Shown one piece after another: positions 1 through 8,552 of a stretch of DNA of 64,000 nucleotides. Positions within the stretch are counted from its first letter, which is position 1. Every line of letters starts with the position of its first letter. Location: contig NZ_JBBNAC010000001.1 of the NCBI RefSeq assembly GCF_037996825.1, forward strand, positions 1,674,001 through 1,738,000, written 5' to 3'. Both the position numbers and the translations under genes were made by a program. The notes beneath the pieces are model-generated. The model was given only the letters and a program-made list of their open reading frames with translations, did not search any database and was not told the DNA's origin. Source of the DNA: Bdellovibrio sp. BCCA (lineage in GTDB: Bacteria > Bdellovibrionota > Bdellovibrionia > Bdellovibrionales > Bdellovibrionaceae).

Positions 1-87
1 GTGATCTATGGTTTAGGGGGAATGATCGTTCCCTTTATCGGAATTAAAATTATTGATGTGCTCATTGTGAGTATGGGGTTGGTCTAA
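1..87 (+). CDS. kdpB: KdpB, potassium-transporting ATPase subunit B (C-terminal end only)
   Basis: The first 28 codons, open at the left edge, encode a hydrophobic tail containing PFIGIKIIDV and ending in GLV, typical of the last membrane helix of KdpB, the P-type ATPase subunit of the high-affinity K+ pump. The stop TAA shares its last A with the kdpC start codon (TAATG), so translation is probably coupled. The catalytic part lies outside the window. Confidence 0.85.
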   Translation: MIYGLGGMIVPFIGIKIIDVLIVSMGLV

Positions 88-626
88 TGAAAAACTTCAT
101 TATTTCTATCAAGATATTTATCGTTCTCAGTTTGATGACCGGTGTACTTTATCCCGTAGCGGTGACGGGTGTGGGGCAGCTGTTTTTTTCTTATAAAGCC
201 AATGGGTCCCTTCTTGAAAGGGAGGGAAGTCCGGTGGGATCAGAGTTGATTGCGCAAAAGTTTGTAAATCCAAAATATTTTTGGCCGCGTCCGTCGGCAG
301 GTGATTATGCCACGGTGGCATCAGGAGCTTCCAATGCCTCTCCTACGAGTGAAAACTTAAAAAAATCTGTGCTACAAAGAAAAGCACAAGGGTTGAGCCA
401 TGAGATGTTATTTACTTCAGGGAGTGGGTTGGACCCGCATATTTCACCCGAAGCTGCGAAGGATCAAGTGCAACGCATTGTTCAAGAACGCAAGTTGTCG
501 CAAGAACAAACAGTGCTAGTTGAAAAGCTGATAGAGGATTACACTGAAGGTCGTCAAGGAGGCCTTCTCGGCGAAAAAAGGGTGAATGTGCTAAAACTCA
601 ATCTCGCCTTGGATAAGCAATTATGA
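87..626 (+). CDS. kdpC: KdpC, potassium-transporting ATPase subunit C
   Basis: A 179-residue protein with one N-terminal membrane helix (about residues 5-30) followed by a periplasmic domain. KdpC stabilises and activates the KdpFABC K+ pump. Family hallmarks are visible: YFWPRPSAGDY near residue 65, the GSGLDPHISP segment near 110, and a final VNVLKLNLALD stretch. Length matches the family (about 190). It overlaps kdpB by one base and kdpD by four (ATGA), so the operon order kdpB-C-D-E is standard. Confidence 0.96.
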   Translation: MKNFIISIKIFIVLSLMTGVLYPVAVTGVGQLFFSYKANGSLLEREGSPVGSELIAQKFVNPKYFWPRPSAGDYATVASGASNASPTSENLKKSVLQRKAQGLSHEMLFTSGSGLDPHISPEAAKDQVQRIVQERKLSQEQTVLVEKLIEDYTEGRQGGLLGEKRVNVLKLNLALDKQL

Positions 627-3304
627 GTGATGACTGCCGTCCCAACCCGGATCGGATTCTTGAGGGGATCAAGAAAGAAGAAGAGAAAAAAGACCGAGGT
701 CATTTTCGCGTCTTTTTTGGGATGTGTCCTGGGGTCGGAAAAACTTATGCCATGTTGAAAGCCGCTATTGAACAAGTTCGTCAGGGTGCAGATCTTGTTG
801 TTGGGGTCGTCGAAACCCATGGGCGTAAGGAAACAGAAGAGCTTCTTGCGGGATTAGAAGTGATTCCTCGTCGAAAAATTATCTATAAAGACACGGTTCT
901 TGAAGAAATGGATATCGATGCGATCTTACGAAGAAAGCCTAAGATTGTTTTAGTTGATGAGTTGGCTCACACCAATGTTCCGGGTTCGCGACATCCTAAA
1001 CGTTATCAAGATGTCATTGAACTTCTCGATGCGGGAATTGACGTTTATTCGACCGTGAATGTTCAGCATATTGAAAGTCGCGCGGATTTGGTTCAGCAAA
1101 TAACCAGCGTTCGCATCAATGAGCGGATTCCTGATTCTATTTTAGATATGGCCAATCAAATTGAACTCATTGATATTACGGCGCAAGGCCTTTTAAAGCG
1201 GATGAAAGAAGGAAAGGTTTATCAAGGTGACCGGGCTGTTCGGGCGGAAGAAAATTTTTTCCGCGAAACTCATTTGACAGCGTTGCGTGAGTTGGCTCTT
1301 CGCTATACGGCAGAGAGAGTTGATCAGGATCTGCAAGATCAAATGGTCGTACAGCAAATCGTGGGACCTTGGAATACACAAGAACGTTTGCTTGTGGCTG
1401 TCAGTCACAGTCCCTATTCGGGGAGACTGATTCGGGCGACTCGTCGCATGGCTTACAGTTTGGAAGCTCCTTGGATCGCTTTGCATATTGATACCGGAGA
1501 CCGGTTGAATGACGAAGATCAGGCAATGCTCATCAAAAATCTTGCTTTAGCCCGTGAACTGGGGGCCGAGGTGATTTCTCTGCGAAATTCAAATATCGCT
1601 GAAGCTATTCGGCTGATTTCGCATGAGCGCAACGTCACGCAAATTATCATGGGGCGTCCACAACGTCATTGGTGGGAAGTTCTCAAAGGCCAAGGATCTT
1701 TGTTAGATCAACTTGTTGGAAAAAGCAGTACTGTGGACGTTCACATCATTCGTCAAGAAGAAGGGCCTCGGCGAAAGATATGGAAATGGACACCGCCTGG
1801 CTTTGATGCCGCAGGGATTGCGTACTGGTATTCGTTCTGTTTTATCGTTGGCATTAGTTTTTTAAATGGTCTTCTTGTGCCTTACGTGGGTTATCGCTCT
1901 GTGGGATTCATATATCTTATGGCGATGATGATGATCGGTCTGGTGGCAAGCCAGGGTCCGATTCTTTTCGCCGCAGTTTTGAGTGCTCTCGTCTGGAACT
2001 ATTTTTTTATTCCGCCGCGTATGACATTTGCGATTTCTGCTCCCGAAGACGTTATGATGTGTCTGGCCTATTTTTTGGTCGCACTTTTGTGTGGTGTTTT
2101 GGCAGCGCGCATTCGCAGTCGCGATAAAGATCTGGAGGGACGGGAGCAGCGCACGCGAAGTCTTTATGAGTTGGTCCGTGAGTTTTCTTCGTCGCTGACT
2201 ATTCTAGATGTGTGTTTAGCGGCCTCACAAAGTCTGGAAGGACTTTTGAATGGAAAAATTAAAATTATTCTAGCTGATGAGGAAGGAAAACTGTTACGCA
2301 AGTCTTTTAATGATCTTAAGGTGGATGATAAAGATTTCGCATTGGCTTTGTGGTCATTTGAAAATGGAAAAAATGCCGGATGGAAAACAGAGACTTTATC
2401 TGAGTCGCGCTGCTTGAGTTTGCCGTTAAAGGCCAAAGAAAAGACCGTTGGCGTTTTGTTGTTTTATCCACGTGAAAAAGCGGTGATGTCCCTCGATCAG
2501 CAGAATTTTCTGGAAAATGTTTGTGCTCAGACGGGGATGGCTTTAGATCGCATGCGACTCCAGCAAAAATCTGAAAAAATGAAAGTCTTAGAAGCTTCTG
2601 AAAACCTGCATCAGGCTTTGTTGAACTCGGTTTCTCATGAGTTGCGAACTCCGTTAACGTCTATTATTGGCTCGGCTTCAGCGGTGATGGATAAGAAAGT
2701 TTTTGCTCAGGAAAATGTGCGAGAACAACTGGTTCAAGATATTATTGATTCTTCTTTGAGGCTCAATCAGGTGGTCGAAAATCTTTTGGATATGTCACGT
2801 CTGAATTCCGGGGCTTTGCGTTTAAAACGAGAATGGGTGGACCTCGTTGATCTTCTTTCAGGCATTCCTGCAAAGCTTGGGCGACTGGCGGCTCACCACA
2901 AGCTGATTATTCAGAGCGAGTCAGGATCTTGCTACGCTCAAGTGGATGAAAAACTTTTTGAGCATGTGTTATTAAATCTTCTGAGCAATGCAGTTCGCTA
3001 TGCTCCGCCAGAGACGGAGATCTCTTTGGAATTAGAGCAGGAAGATAAGAAGATTTTTTTAAGAGTGAAAGATCAAGGTCCTGGAATTCCTTCGCAAAGC
3101 TTGCAGAAGATTTTTGAAGCTTTTTATCGTGTGCCCGGTAGCGCCACAGGCGGAGTAGGGTTAGGCCTTGCTATCGTGAAAGCTCTTGTTGAAGCCCATG
3201 GTGGTCGCGTTTATGCTCAGAACAGGCGGGACACAACAGGTGCGGAGTTTGTGATTGAACTTCCTTATGAAAGACCGCCCCAGGCTTTGCAGGAGGGATC
3301 ATGA
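623..3304 (+). CDS. kdpD: KdpD, sensor histidine kinase for K+ limitation
   Basis: 893 residues with full KdpD architecture. The N-terminal KdpD domain carries a Walker A motif (GMCPGVGKT, residues 33-41), then a universal-stress-protein-like domain (about 250-370), four membrane helices (about 396-497), a GAF-like region, and the kinase core. The phospho-acceptor H-box SHELRTPL is near residue 672, the N-box NLLSNAVRYAP near 785, and G-boxes DQGPGIP and GVGLGLAIVKAL follow. It senses K+ limitation or turgor and phosphorylates KdpE. It overlaps kdpC and kdpE by 4 bp each. No residue looks damaged. Confidence 0.97.
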   Translation: MSDDCRPNPDRILEGIKKEEEKKDRGHFRVFFGMCPGVGKTYAMLKAAIEQVRQGADLVVGVVETHGRKETEELLAGLEVIPRRKIIYKDTVLEEMDIDAILRRKPKIVLVDELAHTNVPGSRHPKRYQDVIELLDAGIDVYSTVNVQHIESRADLVQQITSVRINERIPDSILDMANQIELIDITAQGLLKRMKEGKVYQGDRAVRAEENFFRETHLTALRELALRYTAERVDQDLQDQMVVQQIVGPWNTQERLLVAVSHSPYSGRLIRATRRMAYSLEAPWIALHIDTGDRLNDEDQAMLIKNLALARELGAEVISLRNSNIAEAIRLISHERNVTQIIMGRPQRHWWEVLKGQGSLLDQLVGKSSTVDVHIIRQEEGPRRKIWKWTPPGFDAAGIAYWYSFCFIVGISFLNGLLVPYVGYRSVGFIYLMAMMMIGLVASQGPILFAAVLSALVWNYFFIPPRMTFAISAPEDVMMCLAYFLVALLCGVLAARIRSRDKDLEGREQRTRSLYELVREFSSSLTILDVCLAASQSLEGLLNGKIKIILADEEGKLLRKSFNDLKVDDKDFALALWSFENGKNAGWKTETLSESRCLSLPLKAKEKTVGVLLFYPREKAVMSLDQQNFLENVCAQTGMALDRMRLQQKSEKMKVLEASENLHQALLNSVSHELRTPLTSIIGSASAVMDKKVFAQENVREQLVQDIIDSSLRLNQVVENLLDMSRLNSGALRLKREWVDLVDLLSGIPAKLGRLAAHHKLIIQSESGSCYAQVDEKLFEHVLLNLLSNAVRYAPPETEISLELEQEDKKIFLRVKDQGPGIPSQSLQKIFEAFYRVPGSATGGVGLGLAIVKALVEAHGGRVYAQNRRDTTGAEFVIELPYERPPQALQEGS

Positions 3305-3993
3305 AAGACGGAGTGAAAAGAGTTCTAGTCATTGATGACGAAGCCTCTATTCGTAAGCTTTTGAGGGTGAGTCTTGAAGCCAACAGTTATCATGTTGATG
3401 AAGCAACTCAAGCTCGTGAGGGGTTGTCGTTGGTGGCATCCCTCCGACCTGATCTCGTGCTTTTGGATTTGGGTCTGCCTGATATGACAGGCTTAGAAGT
3501 TCTTAAAGAAATTCGTGGATGGTCGCAAGTTCCCGTGATCGTGTTAACGGTGCAGGACTCTGATAATGATAAAATCAATGCTTTGGATGGTGGAGCCGAC
3601 GATTACATCACGAAGCCTTTTAGTGTTCCTGAACTTTTAGTGCGTATGCGCGTGGCTCTGCGACATTCGCAACAAGCATTTTCTGATAAGACGGATTTAG
3701 TAAGTGGCCCAGTGAAGGTCGATCTTCCTGGTCACACGGTGACGGTGGAAGGGGAGCACGTGAAGCTGACCGCCACAGAGTTTAATATTTTAAAGGTCCT
3801 TATGAAACATAAGGGAAAAGTGGTCACTCATCGTATGCTTCTTAATGAAGTATGGGGACCACAATCGGTGGAGCATACGCATTACCTGCGTGTTTATGTG
3901 GGAGCTTTGAGGAAGAAACTAAAGCTGCGTGACAGTACGCCAGAAGTGATTGTCACAGAAGCCGGTGTTGGATACCGGCTTCTGGATTTATAG
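3301..3993 (+). CDS. kdpE: KdpE, OmpR-type response regulator
   Basis: 230 residues: an N-terminal receiver domain (acidic pair in VIDDE, phospho-acceptor Asp near residue 56 in LVLLDLGLPD, Lys in DYITKPFS near 105) and a C-terminal winged-helix DNA-binding domain with the TEFNILKVLMKHKGKVVT and YLRVYVGALRKKL segments. It activates kdp transcription when phosphorylated by KdpD. Its start overlaps the kdpD stop (ATGA). It is the last gene of the operon and ends 2 bp before the convergent next gene. Confidence 0.96.
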   Translation: MKDGVKRVLVIDDEASIRKLLRVSLEANSYHVDEATQAREGLSLVASLRPDLVLLDLGLPDMTGLEVLKEIRGWSQVPVIVLTVQDSDNDKINALDGGADDYITKPFSVPELLVRMRVALRHSQQAFSDKTDLVSGPVKVDLPGHTVTVEGEHVKLTATEFNILKVLMKHKGKVVTHRMLLNEVWGPQSVEHTHYLRVYVGALRKKLKLRDSTPEVIVTEAGVGYRLLDL

Positions 3994-3995
3994 AA

Positions 3996-4634
3996 TTACT
4001 TTAAGAAAGATTTTTTTAACTGGGCTACGCCGTCGTCGGAAGGTTTGCCAAGCCAGATCGAAAAGATCTTTTCAATAAGACCTGTTGAACCTTTGATTTC
4101 AGAAACATTACCATTTGTTGTTTCATACAGAATCGCTTCGCTGCCATCTTTAAGATGTGCACCGACGACAGTCAGAGCCTTTCCTTCTTTAGCTTCTCCG
4201 CCTTTAGAGACGGAATCCAAGAACTGTTTTACTGAAGAGTCTTCAGTATCAATTTTGTTAACCTTAAGTGCTTCTTTAAAAGACTTTTGAACATTTTCAG
4301 CATCGACGTCGCGGACAAAATGCATTTGCACGGCAACGGCCTTTTGATCTTTCAAGGAGCCTAACGCTTCAGCGTCGGCCTTTTTGAAAGACTCAGGAGA
4401 TGCTACAAAGAGTTGGCCCACATATACTTTCACATTAACGAACACAACTTTTTTCGCGCGAAGACCTGCTCCAACAGAAGTGAGCTTAATGGCTTCACCC
4501 TCGACGTTGGCTGTTGCTCCTGTAGACAACGAAATTTTTTCGATTTTTTCACCGGCTCCCTCTGGAGTTAAAAGAGCGGCAGAGGCATTTACAGACAAAA
4601 GAAGGGCGACAATAGAGGTGCAAAGCAGTTTCAT
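3996..4634 (-). CDS. Secreted chalcone-isomerase-like protein
   Basis: 212 residues with an N-terminal signal peptide (hydrophobic core, cleavage after SASA near residue 20). The body resembles bacterial chalcone-isomerase-like proteins (Chalcone_3 type): the GAGLRAKKVVFVNVKVYVGQLF strand region, the KKADAEAL stretch and the MHFVRDVDAENVQKSFKEAL helix. These bacterial homologues generally lack plant enzyme activity and are thought to bind small or fatty molecules. Its function here is unknown and it is likely periplasmic. It is monocistronic and convergent with kdpE. Confidence 0.7.
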   Translation of the reverse strand: MKLLCTSIVALLLSVNASAALLTPEGAGEKIEKISLSTGATANVEGEAIKLTSVGAGLRAKKVVFVNVKVYVGQLFVASPESFKKADAEALGSLKDQKAVAVQMHFVRDVDAENVQKSFKEALKVNKIDTEDSSVKQFLDSVSKGGEAKEGKALTVVGAHLKDGSEAILYETTNGNVSEIKGSTGLIEKIFSIWLGKPSDDGVAQLKKSFLK

Positions 4635-4750
4635 AAAAATCCTTTCTCATACTGGTAGAATTTAGGATTTGCGCCAGACCACAAAATGTCAACGAGGAAA
4701 ACTTTTGTTGGCAGTCCAGGGTCTGTACATTAAGATTTTAATAACGGCGC

Positions 4751-6118
4751 ATGAGCGAAAAACGACCTTCTTCTTTATTCAGACAGAAACTCGAACTTTT
4801 GATTCTCAGTCAATCAGAAGAGGTCCTAAATCGCGTCAAACAGGTCGTGTCCGCACATCACTTTACGTTTCGTCACCTTGCGTACTCAGAGCTTCCTCAA
4901 GGTCCCTTAGGTGATCTTATAAAAGCGCAATTGGTGTTGGTAGCTCAGGATAAAGAAGAATCCATTCAAGACTTTTCAGCAAGAGTGGATGAAGCTTTAC
5001 GTCTTTTTCCACGTTCGCGCATCGTGACGGTGATGGGGACGGCGTTTTCAAAAGAAAATTTGGAAAGTCAAAATCCGCGTATAACACCTCTTTCGCAGGT
5101 AGAATTTTTTTCGACGCTGAAGTTTGAATATCTCTGTCTGTATCGTTGTCGCTCGCAATATTTTGAAATTCAAGTCACAGATTTATTTCCTATGACAACA
5201 ATGGTGTTCCCGGCGTTTATTCGTTTGGAACTCAATCAAAGATATTTGGCCGTGGTGTATAGCAACACCGTGTTGTCCGATGACCGATTTGCACGTCTTG
5301 GAAGGGCCGAGGGTCTTTTTATCCAGATGAAGGACAGTGAAAAGTATCTTCAGTACATTAATAATTACTATGACACTTCAGGAGCGGCTCTTAAAAAACG
5401 GGCGCGGGCTTTGTTCTTGGCTGTTTGTTTTTATTCTTTGCATTTGAATGAAAACATTCTTTTTGATTTTAAAGCGTCCGGTGAAAGTGTTGCGGTTGAA
5501 GCTTATCAAAATTTAAAAAAAGTGGGCGAAGAGCTTTTTACGATCATGCGCAGTGAAGAAAATCTGTGGGATGTGTTTCGTGAAGCCGTTGATAGTGAGT
5601 TGAGTTCCTACTGGCGCTCACCATGGATTGCTACCTACGCTGCACTGATGTCGATTAAGTCCGGGCAAGGTGATCCGATGACGGCTTTCTTGTCAGGACT
5701 TCTTACGGATGTGGGGCTTTATGATTTACAAGAAAGTGTCACTCGAAAGTACTATCTTGAGGACGATAAAAAAACTTTGGATGAAGAAAACAGCTATCAA
5801 AAACATCCCTTGCTGTCTTTGAATCGCTGTCTGATTAAAAAAGTTCCTTTGGAAGAATCTGTTAAGACTGTTTTAGTGTGCACGCACGAGCGTGCGGATC
5901 AAAAAGGGTTCCCCAATCAAGTTCCCGCCGACAAACTTCCGGTGGAGGCCCAGTTTGTCCTCTTTGCAGAAAAAATTGATCAGGGTGTTTTAACCACGAT
6001 GAAACAAACGGGTGTGGGCTTCCGTTTTCTAAAAGAAAAAATCTGGGAAGCTGAAAATGCCACACCAACGAATTTTAGCTCTGCCTTTTTAGCTGGCATC
6101 GCCGAGTCTCTCATTTAA
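4751..6118 (+). CDS. Eroded HD-GYP-family protein with receiver-like N-terminus
   Basis: 455 residues. Residues about 15-115 look like a degenerate receiver fold. Residues about 155-235 form a beta-rich module (RLELNQRYLAVVY...LFIQMKDSEKYLQYI) also seen in the proteins at 47291-48217 and 55005-56384. The C-terminal half aligns with HD-GYP domains: GLLTDVGL near residue 316 replaces LLHDIG, so the metal His is Thr. KHPLLSL near 350 and THERADQKGFP near 376 are recognisable. Because ligands are missing, c-di-GMP hydrolysis is unlikely and a binding or regulatory role is inferred. It is a single gene, divergent from the chalcone-isomerase-like gene. Confidence 0.7.
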   Translation: MSEKRPSSLFRQKLELLILSQSEEVLNRVKQVVSAHHFTFRHLAYSELPQGPLGDLIKAQLVLVAQDKEESIQDFSARVDEALRLFPRSRIVTVMGTAFSKENLESQNPRITPLSQVEFFSTLKFEYLCLYRCRSQYFEIQVTDLFPMTTMVFPAFIRLELNQRYLAVVYSNTVLSDDRFARLGRAEGLFIQMKDSEKYLQYINNYYDTSGAALKKRARALFLAVCFYSLHLNENILFDFKASGESVAVEAYQNLKKVGEELFTIMRSEENLWDVFREAVDSELSSYWRSPWIATYAALMSIKSGQGDPMTAFLSGLLTDVGLYDLQESVTRKYYLEDDKKTLDEENSYQKHPLLSLNRCLIKKVPLEESVKTVLVCTHERADQKGFPNQVPADKLPVEAQFVLFAEKIDQGVLTTMKQTGVGFRFLKEKIWEAENATPTNFSSAFLAGIAESLI

Positions 6119-6214
6119 GCATGACACCTCTTGTAAGAAACAGAATCCTTTTGCGCGCTCTCCGCGTTTTGCATTTAATAAAGTGGCTTTAAAAAATAGA
6201 AATGAGGAGTAAAA

Positions 6215-6703
6215 ATGCTTAAAAAAATGGCAGTAACGCTCTCCCTTTGCTTGGTGGCATTGGCGGGAAGTGTAGAAGCTAAGGAGTTGTCCAACCGTTT
6301 AGGAGTGGGTGTAAAGAAAAACACCTCTTTGGATTTGCCAGAGCTTGCGGCAGTTTATCACTTTGCGCCGGATCTTTCAGTGACGGGTGGCTTGGGTATC
6401 GACACGCAAAAAGATTACTCAAAGTTTTCATTCAATGCAGGTGTGCGTCGTGTGGTCTTTAAAGAAGACAATATGAACTTCTACATGGGCGGCTCTGTAG
6501 GGCTTGTGAATTTTGAAACAGCGGGAGACAAAGAATCTGGTTTTGAATTGAACGCTCTTTTTGGCGGAGAGTTCTTCTTTACAGGTTTGGATTCATTGGC
6601 ATTCACATTTGAAGGTGGCGTGGGCGTGATTTCGGCTGACAATGTTCGTTTCAGAACTATTGCGGATGGTCCGTTCAACGCGGGTATTATTTTCTATTTC
6701 TAA
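6215..6703 (+). CDS. Small outer-membrane beta-barrel-like protein
   Basis: 162 residues with a signal peptide ending at about VEA-KE (residue 22). The rest alternates hydrophobic and polar residues in strand-sized stretches (LSVTGGLGI, FSFNAGVRRVVF, NFYMGGSVGLVNF, FTFEGGVGVISA) and ends in IIFYF. A terminal Phe is the usual outer-membrane assembly signal. It is probably a small eight-stranded barrel. A Shine-Dalgarno GAGG sits about 7 bp upstream. The RidA gene follows 12 bp later. No specific family is recognised. Confidence 0.6.
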   Translation: MLKKMAVTLSLCLVALAGSVEAKELSNRLGVGVKKNTSLDLPELAAVYHFAPDLSVTGGLGIDTQKDYSKFSFNAGVRRVVFKEDNMNFYMGGSVGLVNFETAGDKESGFELNALFGGEFFFTGLDSLAFTFEGGVGVISADNVRFRTIADGPFNAGIIFYF

Positions 6704-6715
6704 GCGAGGATTTAA

Positions 6716-7093
6716 ATGAAAAAAGTTATTCACACAGACAATGCTCCTAAAGCAGTAGGTCCTTATTCTCAAGCCGTGCAAATGGGCGACTTTTTGTTCT
6801 GCTCTGGACAAATTTCCATTGATCCAAAAACGAATGAGGTTTTCACAGGCGATATCAAAACTCAAACTGAAATGGTGATGAGAAATATCGATGCTGTTCT
6901 TTCTGCGGCGGGCATGAATTTCAGCAATATCGTAAAAACGACAATCTTCATCACAAACATGAGTGACTTCGTGACTGTGAATGAAGTTTACGCGAAAGCA
7001 TTTAAAGATGCTCCTCCGGCACGTTCCACTGTGGCTGTAGCAGGGCTTCCAAAAGGTGTTAACGTGGAGATCGAAGTCATTGCGCATCGCTAA
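6716..7093 (+). CDS. ridA: RidA/YjgF family enamine/imine deaminase
   Basis: 125 residues, full length for RidA. It hydrolyses reactive enamine/imine intermediates (for example 2-aminoacrylate) made by PLP enzymes, protecting cellular PLP proteins. Visible signatures are NAPKAVGPYSQAV at the N-terminus, FCSGQI and the C-terminal PARSTVAVAGLPKGVNVEIEVIA with the substrate-binding Arg near residue 104. It is cytosolic and probably a homotrimer. It lies 12 bp after the barrel gene and just before or overlapping a DUF218 gene. Confidence 0.95.
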   Translation: MKKVIHTDNAPKAVGPYSQAVQMGDFLFCSGQISIDPKTNEVFTGDIKTQTEMVMRNIDAVLSAAGMNFSNIVKTTIFITNMSDFVTVNEVYAKAFKDAPPARSTVAVAGLPKGVNVEIEVIAHR

Positions 7094-7655
7094 GTCTTTG
7101 CTGCGATCGAAATCTTTTTGGGCTTTGCTGCTTTTAAGCGGTGTTGTGGTTTATCGTTTTTACGATGAATACCAAAAAGTCCAAAAAGAGACGGTGCAGT
7201 CCTGGTTAAAAACACCCACAGCGGATTGCGCTGTGGTGTTGACCGGAGGCGCGGGCAGGGTGCGGGAAGGTTTCGATCTTCTCGCCAACCAAAACGTAAA
7301 GAAGTTGATTATCTCCGGCGTTTATTCCAACGCACGACTTCGTGAAATTATGCCTGTGTGGTCTTTTTATGGAAATCTTTCTGAGAATGACGTTGTCTTA
7401 GATCGTCGCTCTGAAACAACCTACGGTAATGCCCAACAAAGTCTTCCGATTGTGGAGGCATTGAAATGTCGCGATATTTTATTAGTGACGTCACGGCTTC
7501 ATATGTATCGCTCTTACCAAACTTTTCGAGCGACGTTTCCTGAAAACATTTACATTCAAAAACACTCCATTGTGGGTGGTCGATACGAGTCTTCCGTCTG
7601 GGAGACGAACTTTGAAGCTTTAAAATCCCTGTTTTACTCTCTTTGGGCTTACTAA
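7080..7655 (+). CDS. Membrane-anchored DUF218 (YdcF/SanA-like) protein
   Basis: About 190 residues: one N-terminal membrane helix (FWALLLLSGVVVYRF) and a DUF218 fold with AVVLTGGAGRVREGFDLL, KLIISGV, the acidic/ETTYGNAQ motif (RRSETTYGNAQQS) and ILLVTSRLHMYRS. DUF218 proteins include SanA and ElyC, which affect envelope integrity; their biochemical activity is not settled. The start is uncertain. GTG 7056 is deep inside ridA with no spaced ribosome site. TTG 7080 has GGAG about 10 bp upstream. TTG 7098 is also possible. It overlaps the ridA 3' end. Confidence 0.75.
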   Translation: MRIAKSLLRSKSFWALLLLSGVVVYRFYDEYQKVQKETVQSWLKTPTADCAVVLTGGAGRVREGFDLLANQNVKKLIISGVYSNARLREIMPVWSFYGNLSENDVVLDRRSETTYGNAQQSLPIVEALKCRDILLVTSRLHMYRSYQTFRATFPENIYIQKHSIVGGRYESSVWETNFEALKSLFYSLWAY

Positions 7656-7695
7656 ATCAGGACCTTGATCTAATCGCATTTTTGTACGTATTTCC

Positions 7696-7727
7696 GATAA
7701 GTCACTAGAGAAATCGAGGGACTTATC
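7696..7727 (+). promoter_or_regulatory. Inverted repeat covering the mlaE ribosome binding site
   Basis: GATAAGTC (7696-7703) and GACTTATC (7720-7727) are perfect 8-bp arms. The second arm directly abuts the mlaE ATG, and the Shine-Dalgarno GAGGG (7716-7720) sits at the inner edge of that arm. In mRNA this hairpin could mask initiation; as DNA it could be an operator. Which applies is not determined. Confidence 0.4.
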
Positions 7728-8552
7728 ATGACTTCTTTACTGGCGCAGATAGATTCGCTAGGAAGATCTGTTACAAAGAATTTGGAGTACACGGCACGTG
7801 TCCTCTTGATGGTCTATCTTTCACTTCGTGCAACGATTTTAGATAAAGCCCAAGGATTTCGACAAATTTTCGGCGTCATTTCTGCGCAGATTTATTTTAC
7901 AGGTTGGCAGGCTCTTCCGTTGATTTCCGTTTTAGCTCTCGGTGTGGGATCTATCATGATTCTGCAGTCGCTATCGAACCTAAGTCTTTTAGGTGGAACG
8001 CAAATGATCGGAAACTTTCTGATCGTGATGGTTTTGCGCGAGGCGGGACCTTTGCTGGTGGCTCTTGTCGTGATTGCGCGTTCCGGAACTGCGGTGGCTT
8101 CTGAGGTCGGAAATATGCGGGCAAATAGAGAAATCGAAGCTCTTGAAAGTATGGGGATTAATCCCTTGAGTTTCATCGTTTTCCCTCGTGTTATCGGTGG
8201 AATCATCAGTGTTCTAGGATTGGCCTTTTACTTTAACGTCATTGCCTTGATCGGTGGCTTTCTTGTCACGCGATTTGTGCAGGATATGCCATTTACGTTT
8301 TATACGGACTCTTTGATGAAGGCTTTTGCTAAAGAAGACGTCCTGATTTTCCTGCTTAAAAACGGATTTAGCGGCATGATTATTTTCGTTGTTTCTTGTT
8401 TTCAAGGACTCTCTGTGAAACGCAGTCCGCACGAAGTTCCCCAGGTCACAACTCAGGCTGTGGTGAACAGTATTATTTTCGTCGTTATTTTTAATCTAAT
8501 GATTTCAGCTTTGTTTTATTTAAATCAACTTCGCACTTTAGGGGTGGTCTAA
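7728..8552 (+). CDS. mlaE: MlaE-family lipid ABC transporter permease
   Basis: 274 residues with the conserved MlaE core: about five membrane helices and the LREAGPLLVALVVIARSGTAVASEVGNMR segment (near residues 104-132) followed by EIEALESMGINPLSFIVFPRV, the coupling region that contacts the ATPase. MlaE forms the inner-membrane channel that moves phospholipid between membranes with an MCE protein (MlaD). Its stop overlaps the ATPase start by one base (TAATG), so mlaE, mlaF-like and mlaD are one operon. Confidence 0.93.
   Translation: MTSLLAQIDSLGRSVTKNLEYTARVLLMVYLSLRATILDKAQGFRQIFGVISAQIYFTGWQALPLISVLALGVGSIMILQSLSNLSLLGGTQMIGNFLIVMVLREAGPLLVALVVIARSGTAVASEVGNMRANREIEALESMGINPLSFIVFPRVIGGIISVLGLAFYFNVIALIGGFLVTRFVQDMPFTFYTDSLMKAFAKEDVLIFLLKNGFSGMIIFVVSCFQGLSVKRSPHEVPQVTTQAVVNSIIFVVIFNLMISALFYLNQLRTLGVV

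Noticed and set aside
6593-7087. 164-codon minus-strand open frame
   Set aside because: Antisense to ridA and the barrel gene; no coding signature.
7674-7700. Second sigma-28-like promoter before mlaE (TCCGATAA)
   Set aside because: The -10 fits but the -35 matches only 4 of 8 positions and the operon is not motility related.
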